Positions 1-8,294 of a DNA stretch of 52,565 nucleotides are shown here, piece after piece. Source of the stretch: Pseudomonadota bacterium (GTDB lineage: Bacteria; Pseudomonadota; Gammaproteobacteria; Burkholderiales; Thiobacillaceae); assembly GCA_021847835.1 (NCBI GenBank), contig JAJZPR010000015.1, forward strand, positions 1 through 52,565, given 5' to 3'. The notes under the pieces are model-generated. The model saw nothing but the letters and a program-made list of their open reading frames with translations, was not told the DNA's origin and made no database searches. Position numbers and translations under genes: made by a program. Positions within the stretch are counted from its first letter, which is position 1. The number at the start of each line of letters is the position of its first letter.

Positions 1-1737
1 CCCACGCGCGCGCCGCAGAAGCTTTCCGACACTCTGGCGGCCGCCACTGTCATCACCCGCCGCGACATCGAAGCCTCGGGCGCGATCGACCTGCCCACCC
101 TGCTGCAAGGGCTGCCCGGCGTGGAAATTTCGCAAACCGGCGGCTTCGGCGCGCAGACGGCCATTCGCCTGCGCGGCGCGGAATCCGACCACACCCTGGT
201 GCTGGTCGACGGGCTGCGCGTGAACTCGGTTTCCACCGGCACCACGGCCATCGAGCATCTGGCCATCGACGACATCGAGCGCATCGAGATCGTGCGCGGC
301 AACGTGTCCAGCGTCTACGGCTCCGAGGCCATTGGCGGCGTGGTGCGCATCTTCACGCGCCAGGGCCGCGGCGAGGTCAAACCGCGGGTGAGCGCGGCCC
401 TGGGCTCGGATGACTTCCGCAAGCTCGGCGCCGGCATCGGCGGCGAACTCGCGCCGGGCCTGCGTTTCGATTTTTCCGCCGGCCAGTCCCGCAGCGGCGG
501 CTTTTCTTCCGTGCGCAGGGAATACATTCCCGCGCCATGGGTATTCCTGCCCGACGACGCGGACGACGATGCAGCCCGCAACACCCACTTCAATTTCCGG
601 CTGGCGCAGCAACTCGGCGACGCGCTGTCGTGGGGCCTGACTGCGCGACAAAACCGCGCCGACGTGGACTTCGACGGCAGCTTTTCCAACCACGCCGAAC
701 AGAACCTCGCGGCTTATTCGCTTTATGTGGAGGGCAGGCCGCTGGAAAACTGGAACGCCAGGCTGACTGCAGGACGCAGCACGGATGAACTGGACGCCGA
801 CCGGAACGGCGCGCCCAGGGGCCGTTACCACACTCGCATCGACCAGCTGCACTGGGAGAACACGCTGGCCCTGGACAGCCACCTGCTCCGTTTCGGCGCC
901 GAAGCCCAGAACCAGCATCTCAACAGCGACCAGACATACAGCGAGACCGGCCGTCGCGCCGTCAGCGCCTATGCCGGCGCGGGCATGCGCTTCGGCGCGC
1001 ACGATTTCGATCTGAGCGTACGGCATGACCGCTACAGCGACTTCGGCGGCCACACCACCGGCCGCGCCGCATACGGCTATAGTTTCTCGCCCGCATGGAA
1101 GCTGCACGGCGCCGTTGGCACGGCCTTCAAGGCGCCCACTTTCAATGAGCTGTATCTTCCGGCGTGGTGGGGAGGCAATCCCAACCTCAAGCCGGAGCGC
1201 GGGCAAAACGCGGAACTGGGCCTGAACTATGCCGGCGGCGGCCAGTTCATTCAGGCCACCCTGTTTGCCAGCCGCACCAAGGACCTGATTGTCTACATGT
1301 GGCCGACCGGCAACGTCAATATCGGCGAGGCCAGGAACCACGGCCTGGAACTGTCGTGGCACGGCAAGCTGGCCGGCCTGGGGGCGCGCGCCGCGCTGAC
1401 CCTGCAAAACCCGGAGGATGCCGACACCGGCCAGGCGCTGTTGCGGCGCGCCCAGCGCTACGGCAGCTTCGCGCTGTCCGATCGCATCGGCAATTTCGGC
1501 TGGCAGGCCGAGGTCGTCGCTTCCGGACCGCACCCGGATGTGCATGTGACCACCTTCAGCCGCACCAGCGTGCCGGGTTATGCGGTGCTCAACCTGTCCG
1601 GCGACTATGCGATTGCCAAGGACTGGAAACTGACAGGCCGGGTGATCAATGCGCTGGATGCGGATTATGCGCTGGTGCACGGCTACGCCACGCCGGGCCG
1701 CGGCTTCCGCCTGGAGCTTGCCTACACGCCGAAATAA
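1..1737 (+). CDS. TonB-dependent outer-membrane receptor, BtuB-like (5' partial)
   Basis: The reading frame is open from the first base, so the signal peptide and TonB box lie outside the window; 578 codons are present. The plug domain is recognisable: 'LQGLPGVEIS', then an RLRG box, 'LVLVDGLRVN', 'IERIEIVRG' and 'SVYGSEAIGGVV', the order seen in BtuB and related siderophore or cobalamin receptors. The rest is a beta-barrel with alternating aromatic and charged segments and a typical 'AFKAPTFNELY' segment. The protein ends YTPK rather than in the aromatic residue usual at the end of an outer-membrane barrel. Substrate is inferred as cobalamin because a BtuM-type gene lies 1.4 kb downstream on the same strand; a ferric siderophore is the alternative. 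The promoter and any B12 riboswitch would be upstream of the window. Confidence 0.85.
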   Translation, partial: PTRAPQKLSDTLAAATVITRRDIEASGAIDLPTLLQGLPGVEISQTGGFGAQTAIRLRGAESDHTLVLVDGLRVNSVSTGTTAIEHLAIDDIERIEIVRGNVSSVYGSEAIGGVVRIFTRQGRGEVKPRVSAALGSDDFRKLGAGIGGELAPGLRFDFSAGQSRSGGFSSVRREYIPAPWVFLPDDADDDAARNTHFNFRLAQQLGDALSWGLTARQNRADVDFDGSFSNHAEQNLAAYSLYVEGRPLENWNARLTAGRSTDELDADRNGAPRGRYHTRIDQLHWENTLALDSHLLRFGAEAQNQHLNSDQTYSETGRRAVSAYAGAGMRFGAHDFDLSVRHDRYSDFGGHTTGRAAYGYSFSPAWKLHGAVGTAFKAPTFNELYLPAWWGGNPNLKPERGQNAELGLNYAGGGQFIQATLFASRTKDLIVYMWPTGNVNIGEARNHGLELSWHGKLAGLGARAALTLQNPEDADTGQALLRRAQRYGSFALSDRIGNFGWQAEVVASGPHPDVHVTTFSRTSVPGYAVLNLSGDYAIAKDWKLTGRVINALDADYALVHGYATPGRGFRLELAYTPK

Positions 1738-1740
1738 GGC

Positions 1741-2931
1741 TCAGCCCTGCCAGTGCAATTGAAGCGTCAGGTCGGGCGCTAGCCCGACCCGGCAGCCCAG
1801 GCGCGCGCATTCCTCGTCCATCTTTCCTGCGAGCCAGGCGGCGTCTCCTTTCGAAGAAACATCAAGCCGCAGCCTGCGCCGCGTGACTGGGCGCATCACC
1901 AGCTTTTGCAGGCGTCCGCCGCGGTCGAGCGCGGCGAAATACAGCAGGCCGAGTTCGCCGCGGTATATTTCGTAGCCTGAAATGCCTTCGTAGTCGTTGA
2001 TGAGGTCGCCGCAGCCGTAGAGGATGGGTTTGTCCCTGTATACCTCGATGGCGCGCGGGTGGTGGCTGGAATGGCCGTGCACCACGTCGATTGCCGCCTC
2101 GTCGACGAGGGCGTGGGCGAATCCGCGCTGAGCACGGGAAATGTCATAGCCCCAGTTGCCGCCCCAGTGCAGCGAAGCCACGGCGAGATCGCCGGGGCGT
2201 TTGTACGCGCGCACCGTTTCGGCGATTGCTTTCACGCCGCCGTCCGACAGGTCTTCCAGGAAATTGACGCCTGCGCGATCCGACCCCGCCGCCCAGCCGG
2301 GGTCGACGCCGCTGCTTTCCATGCCCCAGGCGAACACCAGCACGCGCCGGCCTTTGCGTTGCAGCATGGCGGGGCGGGCCGCCGCAGCCGCATCCCTGCC
2401 GGCGCCCGCAACCGGAATGCCGGCTGCGGCGAGCATGTCCAGCGTGTCGGCAAGCCCCTGGTAGCCCCAGTCCAGCACGTGGTTGTTGGCCAGCACGCAG
2501 CAGTCCGGCCTGGCCGCGCTGAGAACGGGCAGGTTGTCAGGATGCATGCGGTAGTGGATGCCCTTGCCCGGCCACGGCTCGCCGCGGGCAGTGACGGCGG
2601 TTTCCAGGTTGACGATGCGGAAATCCGGAGCAAGGCGGTCGAGTTCGGCCAGCGCATCGCCCCAGGGATAGGCGTAGCCGACCGGCAGCCTCAGGGCGCC
2701 GAAACGCCGCTCGGACAGGGCCACGTAGTCGCGCGCGGATTTCAGGTAGCCCTCGTGGATGCGCGGATCGCCGGGATGCGGCAGGATCTGGTCGATGCCG
2801 CGCCCGGTCATCACGTCGCCGGCGAGAAACAGCGTGGTCGTGTCCATGCCCGTGTCTTTTGCACTTGCCCCGGTTTGCGGGAACGCAAGCAGCGCGGCCC
2901 CGCTCATCCAAAGAAAATCCCGCCGCCGCAT
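1741..2931 (-). CDS. CapA-family (poly-gamma-glutamate synthesis type) protein with Tat signal
   Basis: This 396-residue protein begins with MRRRDFLWMSGAALL, a twin-arginine leader, so export by Tat is likely. The mature part has the CapA metallophosphatase-like motifs in order: 'LAGDVMTGRG', 'NLETAVT', 'LANNHVLDWG', 'SLHWGGNWG' and 'VHGHSSHHP'. CapA proteins act in poly-gamma-glutamate capsule export in Bacillus, but in proteobacteria most members stand alone and their substrate is unknown. No capB or capC homologue lies nearby, so a capsule role is not supported here. The gene is convergent with the TonB receptor, with only 3 bases between the stops, and divergent from btuM. No ribosome-binding site stronger than a short purine run precedes the start. 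Confidence 0.8.
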   Translation of the reverse strand: MRRRDFLWMSGAALLAFPQTGASAKDTGMDTTTLFLAGDVMTGRGIDQILPHPGDPRIHEGYLKSARDYVALSERRFGALRLPVGYAYPWGDALAELDRLAPDFRIVNLETAVTARGEPWPGKGIHYRMHPDNLPVLSAARPDCCVLANNHVLDWGYQGLADTLDMLAAAGIPVAGAGRDAAAAARPAMLQRKGRRVLVFAWGMESSGVDPGWAAGSDRAGVNFLEDLSDGGVKAIAETVRAYKRPGDLAVASLHWGGNWGYDISRAQRGFAHALVDEAAIDVVHGHSSHHPRAIEVYRDKPILYGCGDLINDYEGISGYEIYRGELGLLYFAALDRGGRLQKLVMRPVTRRRLRLDVSSKGDAAWLAGKMDEECARLGCRVGLAPDLTLQLHWQG

Positions 2932-3026
2932 CGCAAGCTCCTGTCAGTTCAGGATAGATGATCCGGAAAACATGTTTGAATCACGGGTAGAGCAAGTTGG
3001 CTCGACACACCCCAGCCCCCTCCCAA

Positions 3027-3115
3027 CCTCCCCCGCTAGCGGGGGAGGAGCCATCAGGATCAGATATTCCTCAATCCCGCTCCCCCTCCCAACCTCCCCC
3101 ACATGGTGGGGGAGG
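3027..3115. repeat. Two GC-rich hairpin repeats (CCTCCCCC family)
   Basis: Two copies of a short palindrome stand 66 bases apart between the divergent capA-like gene and btuM. Copy 1 (3027-3048) pairs CCTCCCCCGC with GCGGGGGAGG. Copy 2 (3093-3115) pairs CCTCCCCCAC with GTGGGGGAGG. Both are preceded by the same CCCCCTCCCAA flank and followed by AGC, so they are the same element in the same orientation rather than chance terminators. Neither is followed by a T run. The last 50 bases before btuM are free of repeats and hold its GGAGA ribosome-binding site. I see no gene and no B12-box-like element in the 2932-3177 gap. Confidence 0.8.
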
Positions 3116-3177
3116 AGCGGCAAACCCCCGCCAGCGAGCCCTGCGCTACAATTCGGCTATCGCCACCGGAGATTCAC

Positions 3178-3726
3178 ATGCCGCTGCCTGCACCCCACCG
3201 TTATTTCCTCCTGCCATTGCTGGCGCTGGCCATGATCGCCACGCGCATGAGCCATTTCGGCGCGGCCGACCTGCTTCCCGACGCCAGCCTCGCCGTATTC
3301 CTGCTCGGCGGCGCGCTGCTTGGCGGCTGGCACTATTTTGCCCTGCTGTTCGCCGTGGCGTTCGGCACCGACGTGCTGTCGGCGCAAACCGCCGAGGAAA
3401 TCGGCTGGTGCCTGACCCCGGCCTACTGGGGCCTGCTCCCCACCTATGCCGTGCTGTGGCTGGCGGGAAGCTGGCTGGGCAGGCAGGACGGCCCGTCCTT
3501 CGTGCGCGACGCCGGCACGAGCGTGGCCGCGATCGCGCTGGCCTTCGTCATTTCCAACGCGACCTGGTTCGCCTTTTCCAACACCCTGGGCGGCATGAGC
3601 CCCATCGACTACACGCTGGCGGTGGCGAAATACTTTCCTCCCTATCTGGGCAGCGCCATGCTGTACCTGGTTCCGGTGTGGCTGGGCTGGAGGCTTGCCG
3701 GCATGAGGTCCCCGCAACAGACCTGA
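3178..3726 (+). CDS. btuM: BtuM-like cobalamin transporter (solitary ECF S-component)
   Basis: A 182-residue hydrophobic protein with about six membrane segments and few charged residues. It fits the BtuM family, known from Thiobacillus denitrificans as a solitary S-component-like vitamin B12 transporter that uses a conserved cysteine near residue 80 to coordinate and decyanate cobalamin. Here the only cysteine is Cys78, in 'EIGWCLTPAYWG' at the expected place after the second long hydrophobic block. I chose ATG 3178 because GGAGA lies 5 bases upstream; a longer frame starting at 3103 would begin inside a repeat hairpin. The gene precedes gluQ by one base and follows a BtuB-like receptor, which supports a cobalamin uptake role. 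Assignment rests on size, topology, cysteine position and context. Confidence 0.68.
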   Translation: MPLPAPHRYFLLPLLALAMIATRMSHFGAADLLPDASLAVFLLGGALLGGWHYFALLFAVAFGTDVLSAQTAEEIGWCLTPAYWGLLPTYAVLWLAGSWLGRQDGPSFVRDAGTSVAAIALAFVISNATWFAFSNTLGGMSPIDYTLAVAKYFPPYLGSAMLYLVPVWLGWRLAGMRSPQQT

Positions 3727-3727
3727 C

Positions 3728-4669
3728 ATGCCCGGCACCCTCACCCCTGCCCCTCTCTCCGAGGGAGAGGGGATTTATGCGGGCCGCTTCGCGCCCTCCC
3801 CCAGCGGCCCCCTGCACTTCGGTTCCCTGATCGCCGCCGTCGGCAGCTGCCTCGATGCGCGCACGCACGGCGGCCGCTGGCTCGTGCGCATGGAAGACGT
3901 GGACGAGCCGCGCTGCAGCCAGGCCCATGCCGACGAAATCCTGCGCGTGCTGGAAGCCTGTGGCTTCGAGTGGGACGGCGAGGTCGTCCATCAGAGCAGG
4001 CGCAAGGAGTTGTACCAGGCCGCGCTGGATCGACTCCTCCAGAACGGCCACGCCTATCCCTGCGCCTGCACCCGCCGCGAAATCGCCGATTCCTCCCTGA
4101 ACGGCATCGAAGGCCCGGTCTATCCCGGCACCTGCCGCGCGGGACTCGCCGGCCGCGCCCCGCGCGCCTGGCGCGTGCGGGTCGGCAGCGAGCCGGTCTG
4201 TTTCGAGGACCGCCTGCGGGGCAGGCACTGCCAGAACCTGGAGGCCGACATCGGCGACTTCGTCATCCGCCGCGCCGACGGTTTTTTCGCCTACCAGCTC
4301 GCCGTAGTGGTGGACGACCATGAGCAGGGCATCACCCACGTCGTGCGCGGGGCCGACCTGCTGGCCTCGACGCCGCGGCAGATCCACCTGCAAAGACTGC
4401 TGGGCCATGCCACGCCCGCCTACCTGCACCTGCCGGTGGCGGTGAACGAGCACGGGCAAAAGCTCAGCAAGCAGACCCTGGCCGCGCCGCTGGAAGCGAA
4501 CCAGGCCGGCCCGGCGCTGGTGGCCGCGCTGCGCTTTCTGGGGCAGCGGCCGCCGCCCGATTTGCAGGCAGCCTCCATCGCCGAAATCTGGCAGTGGGCT
4601 ACCGCAAATTGGGCATTGCCTGCCGATGGGCTTTTGCCTTCCTCTGTTTCCCCCATGCCCAGTATGTGA
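3728..4669 (+). CDS. gluQ: Glutamyl-Q tRNA(Asp) synthetase
   Basis: Glutamyl-Q-tRNA(Asp) synthetase activates glutamate and attaches it to queuosine in the wobble position of tRNA(Asp). It is a short paralogue of GluRS lacking the anticodon-binding domain, and 313 residues fits. The class I signature appears as 'APSPSGPLHFGS' (residues 22-33), a zinc-site cysteine pair in 'YPCACTRREI' with a later 'GTCRAG', and the KMSKS equivalent 'QKLSKQ'. The start ATG is one base after the btuM stop. The first 14 or so residues come from a palindromic repeat (hairpin 3750-3772) placed between the start codon and the conserved 'YAGRFAPSPSG'. A downstream ATG at 3777 is out of frame, so no better start is available. 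Confidence 0.93.
   Translation: MPGTLTPAPLSEGEGIYAGRFAPSPSGPLHFGSLIAAVGSCLDARTHGGRWLVRMEDVDEPRCSQAHADEILRVLEACGFEWDGEVVHQSRRKELYQAALDRLLQNGHAYPCACTRREIADSSLNGIEGPVYPGTCRAGLAGRAPRAWRVRVGSEPVCFEDRLRGRHCQNLEADIGDFVIRRADGFFAYQLAVVVDDHEQGITHVVRGADLLASTPRQIHLQRLLGHATPAYLHLPVAVNEHGQKLSKQTLAAPLEANQAGPALVAALRFLGQRPPPDLQAASIAEIWQWATANWALPADGLLPSSVSPMPSM
3750..3772. repeat. Palindromic repeat inside the gluQ 5' end
   Basis: CCCCTCTC (3750-3757) pairs with GAGAGGGG (3765-3772) around a 7-base loop, preceded by CCCTCACCCCTG. This is the type of REP-like palindrome usually found between genes in proteobacteria. Here it is translated as residues 8 to 15 of GluQ without breaking the frame. Confidence 0.75.
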
Positions 4670-4695
4670 GCATTTGATTTTCTGAAGGAACGAAC

Positions 4696-5247
4696 ATGGC
4701 CCAACTCCCCGATGCCGCCGAACAGGTGCTGCGCCTGCATGCGGCTTTTCTGCATGGCGTGGTCAACGCGCTGCGCGACCGCAGCCAGTTGCCGCAACTG
4801 CACGCGCACCTCAAGGCCGCCGAGGAAGCGGGCTGGAGCAGGCTGGCGGCGGCCATCCGCCACATCATCGACGGGCGGCGCGGCGAAGACATCAAACTCG
4901 GGCTGGACGCAGAGGACCGCATCCTGGTCGATGCCATCCTGCGCGGCATCGACAATCCCGCCAGCCTGCCGCCCATTCAGCAGCCGGACGGCGCCGCCGC
5001 CGCGCCGGGGCTGGCGGCCATGATCCACGCCGCCGGCAGCGGCGACGCCAAGGCCTTCGCGGCACTGGCCGGCATGGCCGAGCAGATGACGAAGGCGGGC
5101 GGCGACATGGCGCGCCTGGGCGGCATCATGCGCCGCCTGGTCGACGGCGAACGCAACGCCGACAAACTCGGCAAGGGCATGGGCCCGCTGGGCAGGGAGC
5201 TGGTGGTCAAGCTGCTGGACGAACTGGCAAGACTGCGAACGCATTGA
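4696..5247 (+). CDS. Conserved hypothetical protein, helical
   Basis: A 183-residue soluble protein with no signal peptide or membrane segment. I do not recognise a named domain. It is predicted to be almost entirely helical: an N-terminal helical repeat with the spacing 'LHAAFLHGVVNALRD' and 'LKAAEEAGWSRLAAAIRHI', then an Ala/Gly-rich middle and a C-terminal helix 'MGPLGRELVVKLLDELARL'. AAGGAA lies 8 bases before the ATG. It follows gluQ by 26 bases and precedes the tRNA. Codon use is like that of its neighbours, so it looks like a vertically inherited lineage gene rather than a spurious frame. Confidence 0.7.
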   Translation: MAQLPDAAEQVLRLHAAFLHGVVNALRDRSQLPQLHAHLKAAEEAGWSRLAAAIRHIIDGRRGEDIKLGLDAEDRILVDAILRGIDNPASLPPIQQPDGAAAAPGLAAMIHAAGSGDAKAFAALAGMAEQMTKAGGDMARLGGIMRRLVDGERNADKLGKGMGPLGRELVVKLLDELARLRTH

Positions 5248-5278
5248 TTCCCCGGACTTTCCCTGCCCCCAAGGCCTT

Positions 5279-5307
5279 TTGACAGAACCGCTTGAAAACA
5301 CTAGAAT
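5279..5307 (+). promoter_or_regulatory. Sigma70 promoter of the tRNA gene
   Basis: TTGACA at 5279-5284 and TAGAAT at 5302-5307 are separated by exactly 17 bases. The tRNA 5' end is 16 bases beyond the -10 box. This is the closest match to the sigma70 consensus that I found in the window. Confidence 0.8.
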
Positions 5308-5322
5308 TTCGCCCTTTCGCGT

Positions 5323-5399
5323 GGTGATGTAGCTCAGTTGGTTAGAGCGGCGGATTCATAACCCGCAGGTCGGCAGTTCAATTCTGCCCATCACCACCA
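5323..5399 (+). tRNA. tRNA-Met (anticodon CAT), elongator type
   Basis: A complete cloverleaf: acceptor GGTGATG (5323-5329) with CATCACC (5389-5395), D stem GCTC/GAGC, T stem GGCAG/CTGCC with loop TTCAATT, and CCA encoded in the DNA. The anticodon CAT is at 5357-5359. The first acceptor pair is G:C, so it is not the initiator tRNA. The anticodon stem GCGGA/CCCGC closes with an A-C mismatch next to the loop. A tRNA-Ile2 (lysidine-modified CAT) cannot be excluded by sequence alone, but the acceptor and D-arm look like elongator Met. Confidence 0.9.
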
Positions 5400-5440
5400 T
5401 TTTCCATTCTGCCCTCAGTCTCATAACTGCCCGGCGACCC

Positions 5441-6778
5441 ATGACCGCTCCCAAAAAAGTCTTCATCAAGACCTTCGGCTGCCAGATGAACGAGTACGAC
5501 TCGGACAAGATGGCGGATGTGCTGCACGCGGCTGAACGCTTCGAGAAGACCGACAATCCCGAAGAAGCCGACGTGATCCTGTTCAACACCTGTTCGGTGC
5601 GCGAGAAGGCGCAGGAGAAGGTATTTTCCGACCTGGGGCGGGTGCGCGGCCTGAAGGCGAAGAACCCCAACCTCATCATCGGCGTGGGCGGCTGCGTGGC
5701 GAGCCAGGAGGGGGCGGCCATCGTGTCGCGTGCCTCTTATGTGGACGTGGTGTTCGGCCCGCAGACCCTGCACCGGCTGCCGGAGCTGATTGCGAAACGC
5801 CGCGAGACCGGGCGCGCCCAGGTGGACATCAGCTTTCCCGAAATCGAGAAATTCGACCATCTGCCGGCCGCGAAGGTCGAGGGTGCGACCGCCTTCGTGT
5901 CCATCATGGAAGGCTGCTCAAAATATTGCACCTTCTGCGTGGTGCCCTACACCCGCGGCGAGGAAGTCTCGCGGCCCTTCGACGACGTGATCGCCGAAGC
6001 GGCGGCGCTGGCCGAACAGGGTGTGAAGGAAATCACCCTGCTGGGGCAGAACGTGAACGCCTATCGCGGCAGCATGGATGACGGTGAAATTGCCGATTTC
6101 GCCTTCCTGCTCGAATGCGTGCACGAAATCCCCGGCATCGAAAGAATCCGATATACCACCAGCCATCCGCGCGAGATGACCGAGCGCCTCATCGAGTGCT
6201 ATCGCACGCTGCCCAAGCTGGTGTCGCACCTGCACCTGCCGGTGCAGGCTGGTTCCGACCGCATCCTCGCCGCCATGAAGCGCGGCTACACGGCGCTGGA
6301 ATACAAGAGCCTTGCCAGAAAATTGAAGGCCGCGCGCCCGGACCTGTGCCTGTCCTCGGACTTCATCGTCGGCTTTCCCGGCGAGACCGACGCGGATTTC
6401 GAGGCGACCATGAAGCTGATCGAGGACGTCGGCTTCGACGCCTCTTTTTCCTTCATCTACAGCAAGCGCCCCGGCACGCCGGCCGCCGACCTGCCGGACG
6501 ACGTGCCGCATGCAGTGAAGCAGGCGCGCCTCGAGCGCCTGCAGGCGGTCATCAACGCCGCCGCGCAAGAGGTCAACCGCGACATGGAAGGCACGGCGCA
6601 GCGCGTACTGGTGGAAGGCGTGTCGAAGAAGGATGCGGCGGAGCTGATGGGCCGCACCGACAACAACCGCATCGTCAATTTCAGGGGCCAGCCGCGGCTG
6701 ATCAGGCAGTTCGTGAACGTCACCATTACTCAGGCGCTGCCCCATTCCCTTCGTGGAGAAATCATCACCCATGGCTGA
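5441..6778 (+). CDS. miaB: tRNA-2-methylthio-N6-dimethylallyladenosine synthase
   Basis: MiaB is a radical-SAM methylthiotransferase that adds a methylthio group to i6A37 of tRNAs reading UNN codons. The 445-residue protein has the N-terminal UPF0004 domain with cysteines 14, 51 and 85 for the auxiliary 4Fe-4S cluster ('[10 protein letters not shown]', '[10 protein letters not shown]', 'GGCVASQEG'). The radical-SAM motif CSKYCTFC follows at residues 159-166, and a C-terminal TRAM domain ends in 'RQFVNVTIT'. Its 3' end overlaps the ybeZ start by 8 bases, placing it at the head of a miaB-ybeZ-ybeY-ybeX cluster as in many beta- and gammaproteobacteria. Confidence 0.97.
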   Translation: MTAPKKVFIKTFGCQMNEYDSDKMADVLHAAERFEKTDNPEEADVILFNTCSVREKAQEKVFSDLGRVRGLKAKNPNLIIGVGGCVASQEGAAIVSRASYVDVVFGPQTLHRLPELIAKRRETGRAQVDISFPEIEKFDHLPAAKVEGATAFVSIMEGCSKYCTFCVVPYTRGEEVSRPFDDVIAEAAALAEQGVKEITLLGQNVNAYRGSMDDGEIADFAFLLECVHEIPGIERIRYTTSHPREMTERLIECYRTLPKLVSHLHLPVQAGSDRILAAMKRGYTALEYKSLARKLKAARPDLCLSSDFIVGFPGETDADFEATMKLIEDVGFDASFSFIYSKRPGTPAADLPDDVPHAVKQARLERLQAVINAAAQEVNRDMEGTAQRVLVEGVSKKDAAELMGRTDNNRIVNFRGQPRLIRQFVNVTITQALPHSLRGEIITHG

Positions 6779-7703
6779 AGTATTCGACATCGACTTCAAG
6801 CCGGTGGACAACCATCGGCTGGCCATCCTGTGCGGTCCGATGGACGAGAACCTGCGCCAGATCGAGACGGCTTTCGATGTGCTGATCCGCCGCCGCGGCA
6901 GCCGCTTTAGCGCCAGTGGCGCGCGCGCCGATGACGCCATCGCCGCGCTCGAGCACTTCTACAACAAGTCGCACGAAGACCTCACCCTGGACGACATCCA
7001 GCTCGGGCTGGTTGAGCTTTCCCGAGGCGCGGAGGATGAGACCGGCCCCATGCTGCGCACGCGCCGCGCCGACCTCAAGCCGCGCACGCCCGGCCAGGCC
7101 GTGTATCTGGAGCAGATCCAGACGCACGACATCACTTTCGGCATCGGTCCGGCCGGCACCGGCAAGACTTATCTCGCCGTGGCCTGTGCCGTCGATGCGC
7201 TGGAGCGCGACGCGGTGAAGCGCATCCTGCTCACGCGCCCTGCCGTGGAGGCGGGCGAGCGCCTGGGCTTCCTGCCCGGCGATCTCGCGCAGAAGGTCGA
7301 TCCCTACCTGCGTCCCCTGTACGACGCGCTTTACGACCTCATGGGCTTCGACAAGGTGATGAAGCTGATCGAGCGCAACACCATCGAAGTCGCGCCATTG
7401 GCTTTCATGCGCGGGCGCACGCTGAACCACGCCTTCATCATCCTCGACGAGGCGCAGAACACCACGCCCGAGCAGATGCAGATGTTCTTGACCCGCATCG
7501 GCTTCGGCGCCAAGGCGGTGGTCACCGGCGACATCACCCAGATCGACCTACCCAAGGGCATCAAGAGCGGCCTCAAGGATGCGCAGGAGGTGCTGGCCGA
7601 TGTGCGCGGCATCGCCTTCACCCAATTCACCAAGGAGGATGTCGTGCGCCACCCGCTGGTCGCGCGCATCGTCGATGCCTATGCGAAGCATCGTAAAGCG
7701 TGA
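6771..7703 (+). CDS. ybeZ: PhoH-like ATPase YbeZ
   Basis: A P-loop NTPase of the PhoH family, 310 residues from ATG 6771. Walker A is GPAGTGKT at residues 126-133 and Walker B is in '[11 protein letters not shown]'. YbeZ works with YbeY in RNA metabolism and ribosome quality, although its exact activity is unresolved. I preferred ATG 6771 to GTG 6753 because the product then starts with the usual 'MAEVFDIDF' and GGAG lies 12 bases upstream, inside miaB. Both starts overlap miaB, so translational coupling is likely. Its stop codon lies in the first unit of the heptamer repeat that leads into ybeY. Confidence 0.94.
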   Translation: MAEVFDIDFKPVDNHRLAILCGPMDENLRQIETAFDVLIRRRGSRFSASGARADDAIAALEHFYNKSHEDLTLDDIQLGLVELSRGAEDETGPMLRTRRADLKPRTPGQAVYLEQIQTHDITFGIGPAGTGKTYLAVACAVDALERDAVKRILLTRPAVEAGERLGFLPGDLAQKVDPYLRPLYDALYDLMGFDKVMKLIERNTIEVAPLAFMRGRTLNHAFIILDEAQNTTPEQMQMFLTRIGFGAKAVVTGDITQIDLPKGIKSGLKDAQEVLADVRGIAFTQFTKEDVVRHPLVARIVDAYAKHRKA

Positions 7704-7727
7704 GGAGTGAGGAGTGAGGAGTGAGGC
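7701..7727 (+). repeat. TGAGGAG heptamer tandem repeat at the ybeZ/ybeY junction
   Basis: Three perfect TGAGGAG units and one variant (TGAGGCG) run from the ybeZ stop codon into ybeY. Each unit carries a TGA, a Shine-Dalgarno-like GAGGAG and, across the unit boundary, a GTG. The same unit forms the arms of the inverted repeat at 11809-11884. Confidence 0.85.
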
Positions 7728-8178
7728 GGGACGCCTGCCGCAGTTTTCTCTGTCGGTGCAGTACGCCAGCGAAGCCGTATCGATTCCCACGCGCCCGCAG
7801 TTCCGCCGCTGGGTGGCTGCGGCCTTGCAGCATGATGCCAATGTTGCACTGCGCATCGTCGATGAAGACGAAGGCCGCATGCTTAACCGCGACTTCCGCG
7901 GCAAGGACTACGCAACCAATGTGCTGACTTTCGCCTACGGCGAGGAGGAGGGCGTGCTCGCCGGCGACATCGTGCTGTGCGCGCCGGTGGTGGAAAGGGA
8001 GGCGCGCGAACAGGGCAAGGACTTGCGCGCGCATTATGCGCATCTCACCGTGCATGGCGTGCTGCACATGCAGGGCTTCGATCATGAAACAGAGGCCGAG
8101 GCGCGCGAGATGGAAGCGCTTGAGGTGGAAATATTGCGCCGCCTGAGGTTTAATAACCCCTATTCCGATCCAGATTAG
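7714..8178 (+). CDS. ybeY: Endoribonuclease YbeY (rRNA maturation factor)
   Basis: YbeY is a zinc endoribonuclease for 16S rRNA 3'-end maturation and late ribosome quality control. The signature is 'HGVLHMQGFDH', giving zinc ligands His114, His118 and His124, preceded by the conserved 'DYATNVLTFAY' and 'LAGDIVLCAP'. Length is 154 residues. The start is a GTG inside the heptamer repeat; this frame keeps the family-like 'LSVQYAS' and 'IPTRPQFRRW' segments. A second in-frame GTG about 40 bases downstream would remove part of the first strand. It sits between ybeZ and corC as expected. Confidence 0.92.
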   Translation: MRSEAGRLPQFSLSVQYASEAVSIPTRPQFRRWVAAALQHDANVALRIVDEDEGRMLNRDFRGKDYATNVLTFAYGEEEGVLAGDIVLCAPVVEREAREQGKDLRAHYAHLTVHGVLHMQGFDHETEAEAREMEALEVEILRRLRFNNPYSDPD

Positions 8179-8236
8179 AAGCGATACCTTGTCGACTGCG
8201 CCTCGCTCTAACTGAACCGGACAGGCGTTAGTGAAC

Positions 8237-8274
8237 AAAGTTAAGCCGTCAATCCTGTTCGACGGTTTAACTTT
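8237..8274. terminator. Stem-loop after ybeY
   Basis: AAAGTTAAGCCGTC (8237-8250) pairs with GACGGTTTAACTTT (8261-8274): 14 pairs with one G-T wobble and a 10-base loop. The T run is short (CTTTATTT). It probably ends the miaB-ybeZ-ybeY transcript partly, or stabilises the 3' end, and it separates ybeY from corC by 116 bases, unlike the tight spacing of these genes in E. coli. Confidence 0.6.
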
Positions 8275-8294
8275 ATTTACTCCGCAAACCTTAC

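Noticed and set aside
3103-3177. An earlier start for btuM at 3103
   Set aside because: That start lies in a repeat hairpin, and the ribosome-binding site and family-like N-terminus fit ATG 3178.
2932-3177. A cobalamin riboswitch before btuM
   Set aside because: No B12-box-like sequence is present; the gap is taken by two CCTCCCCC hairpins.
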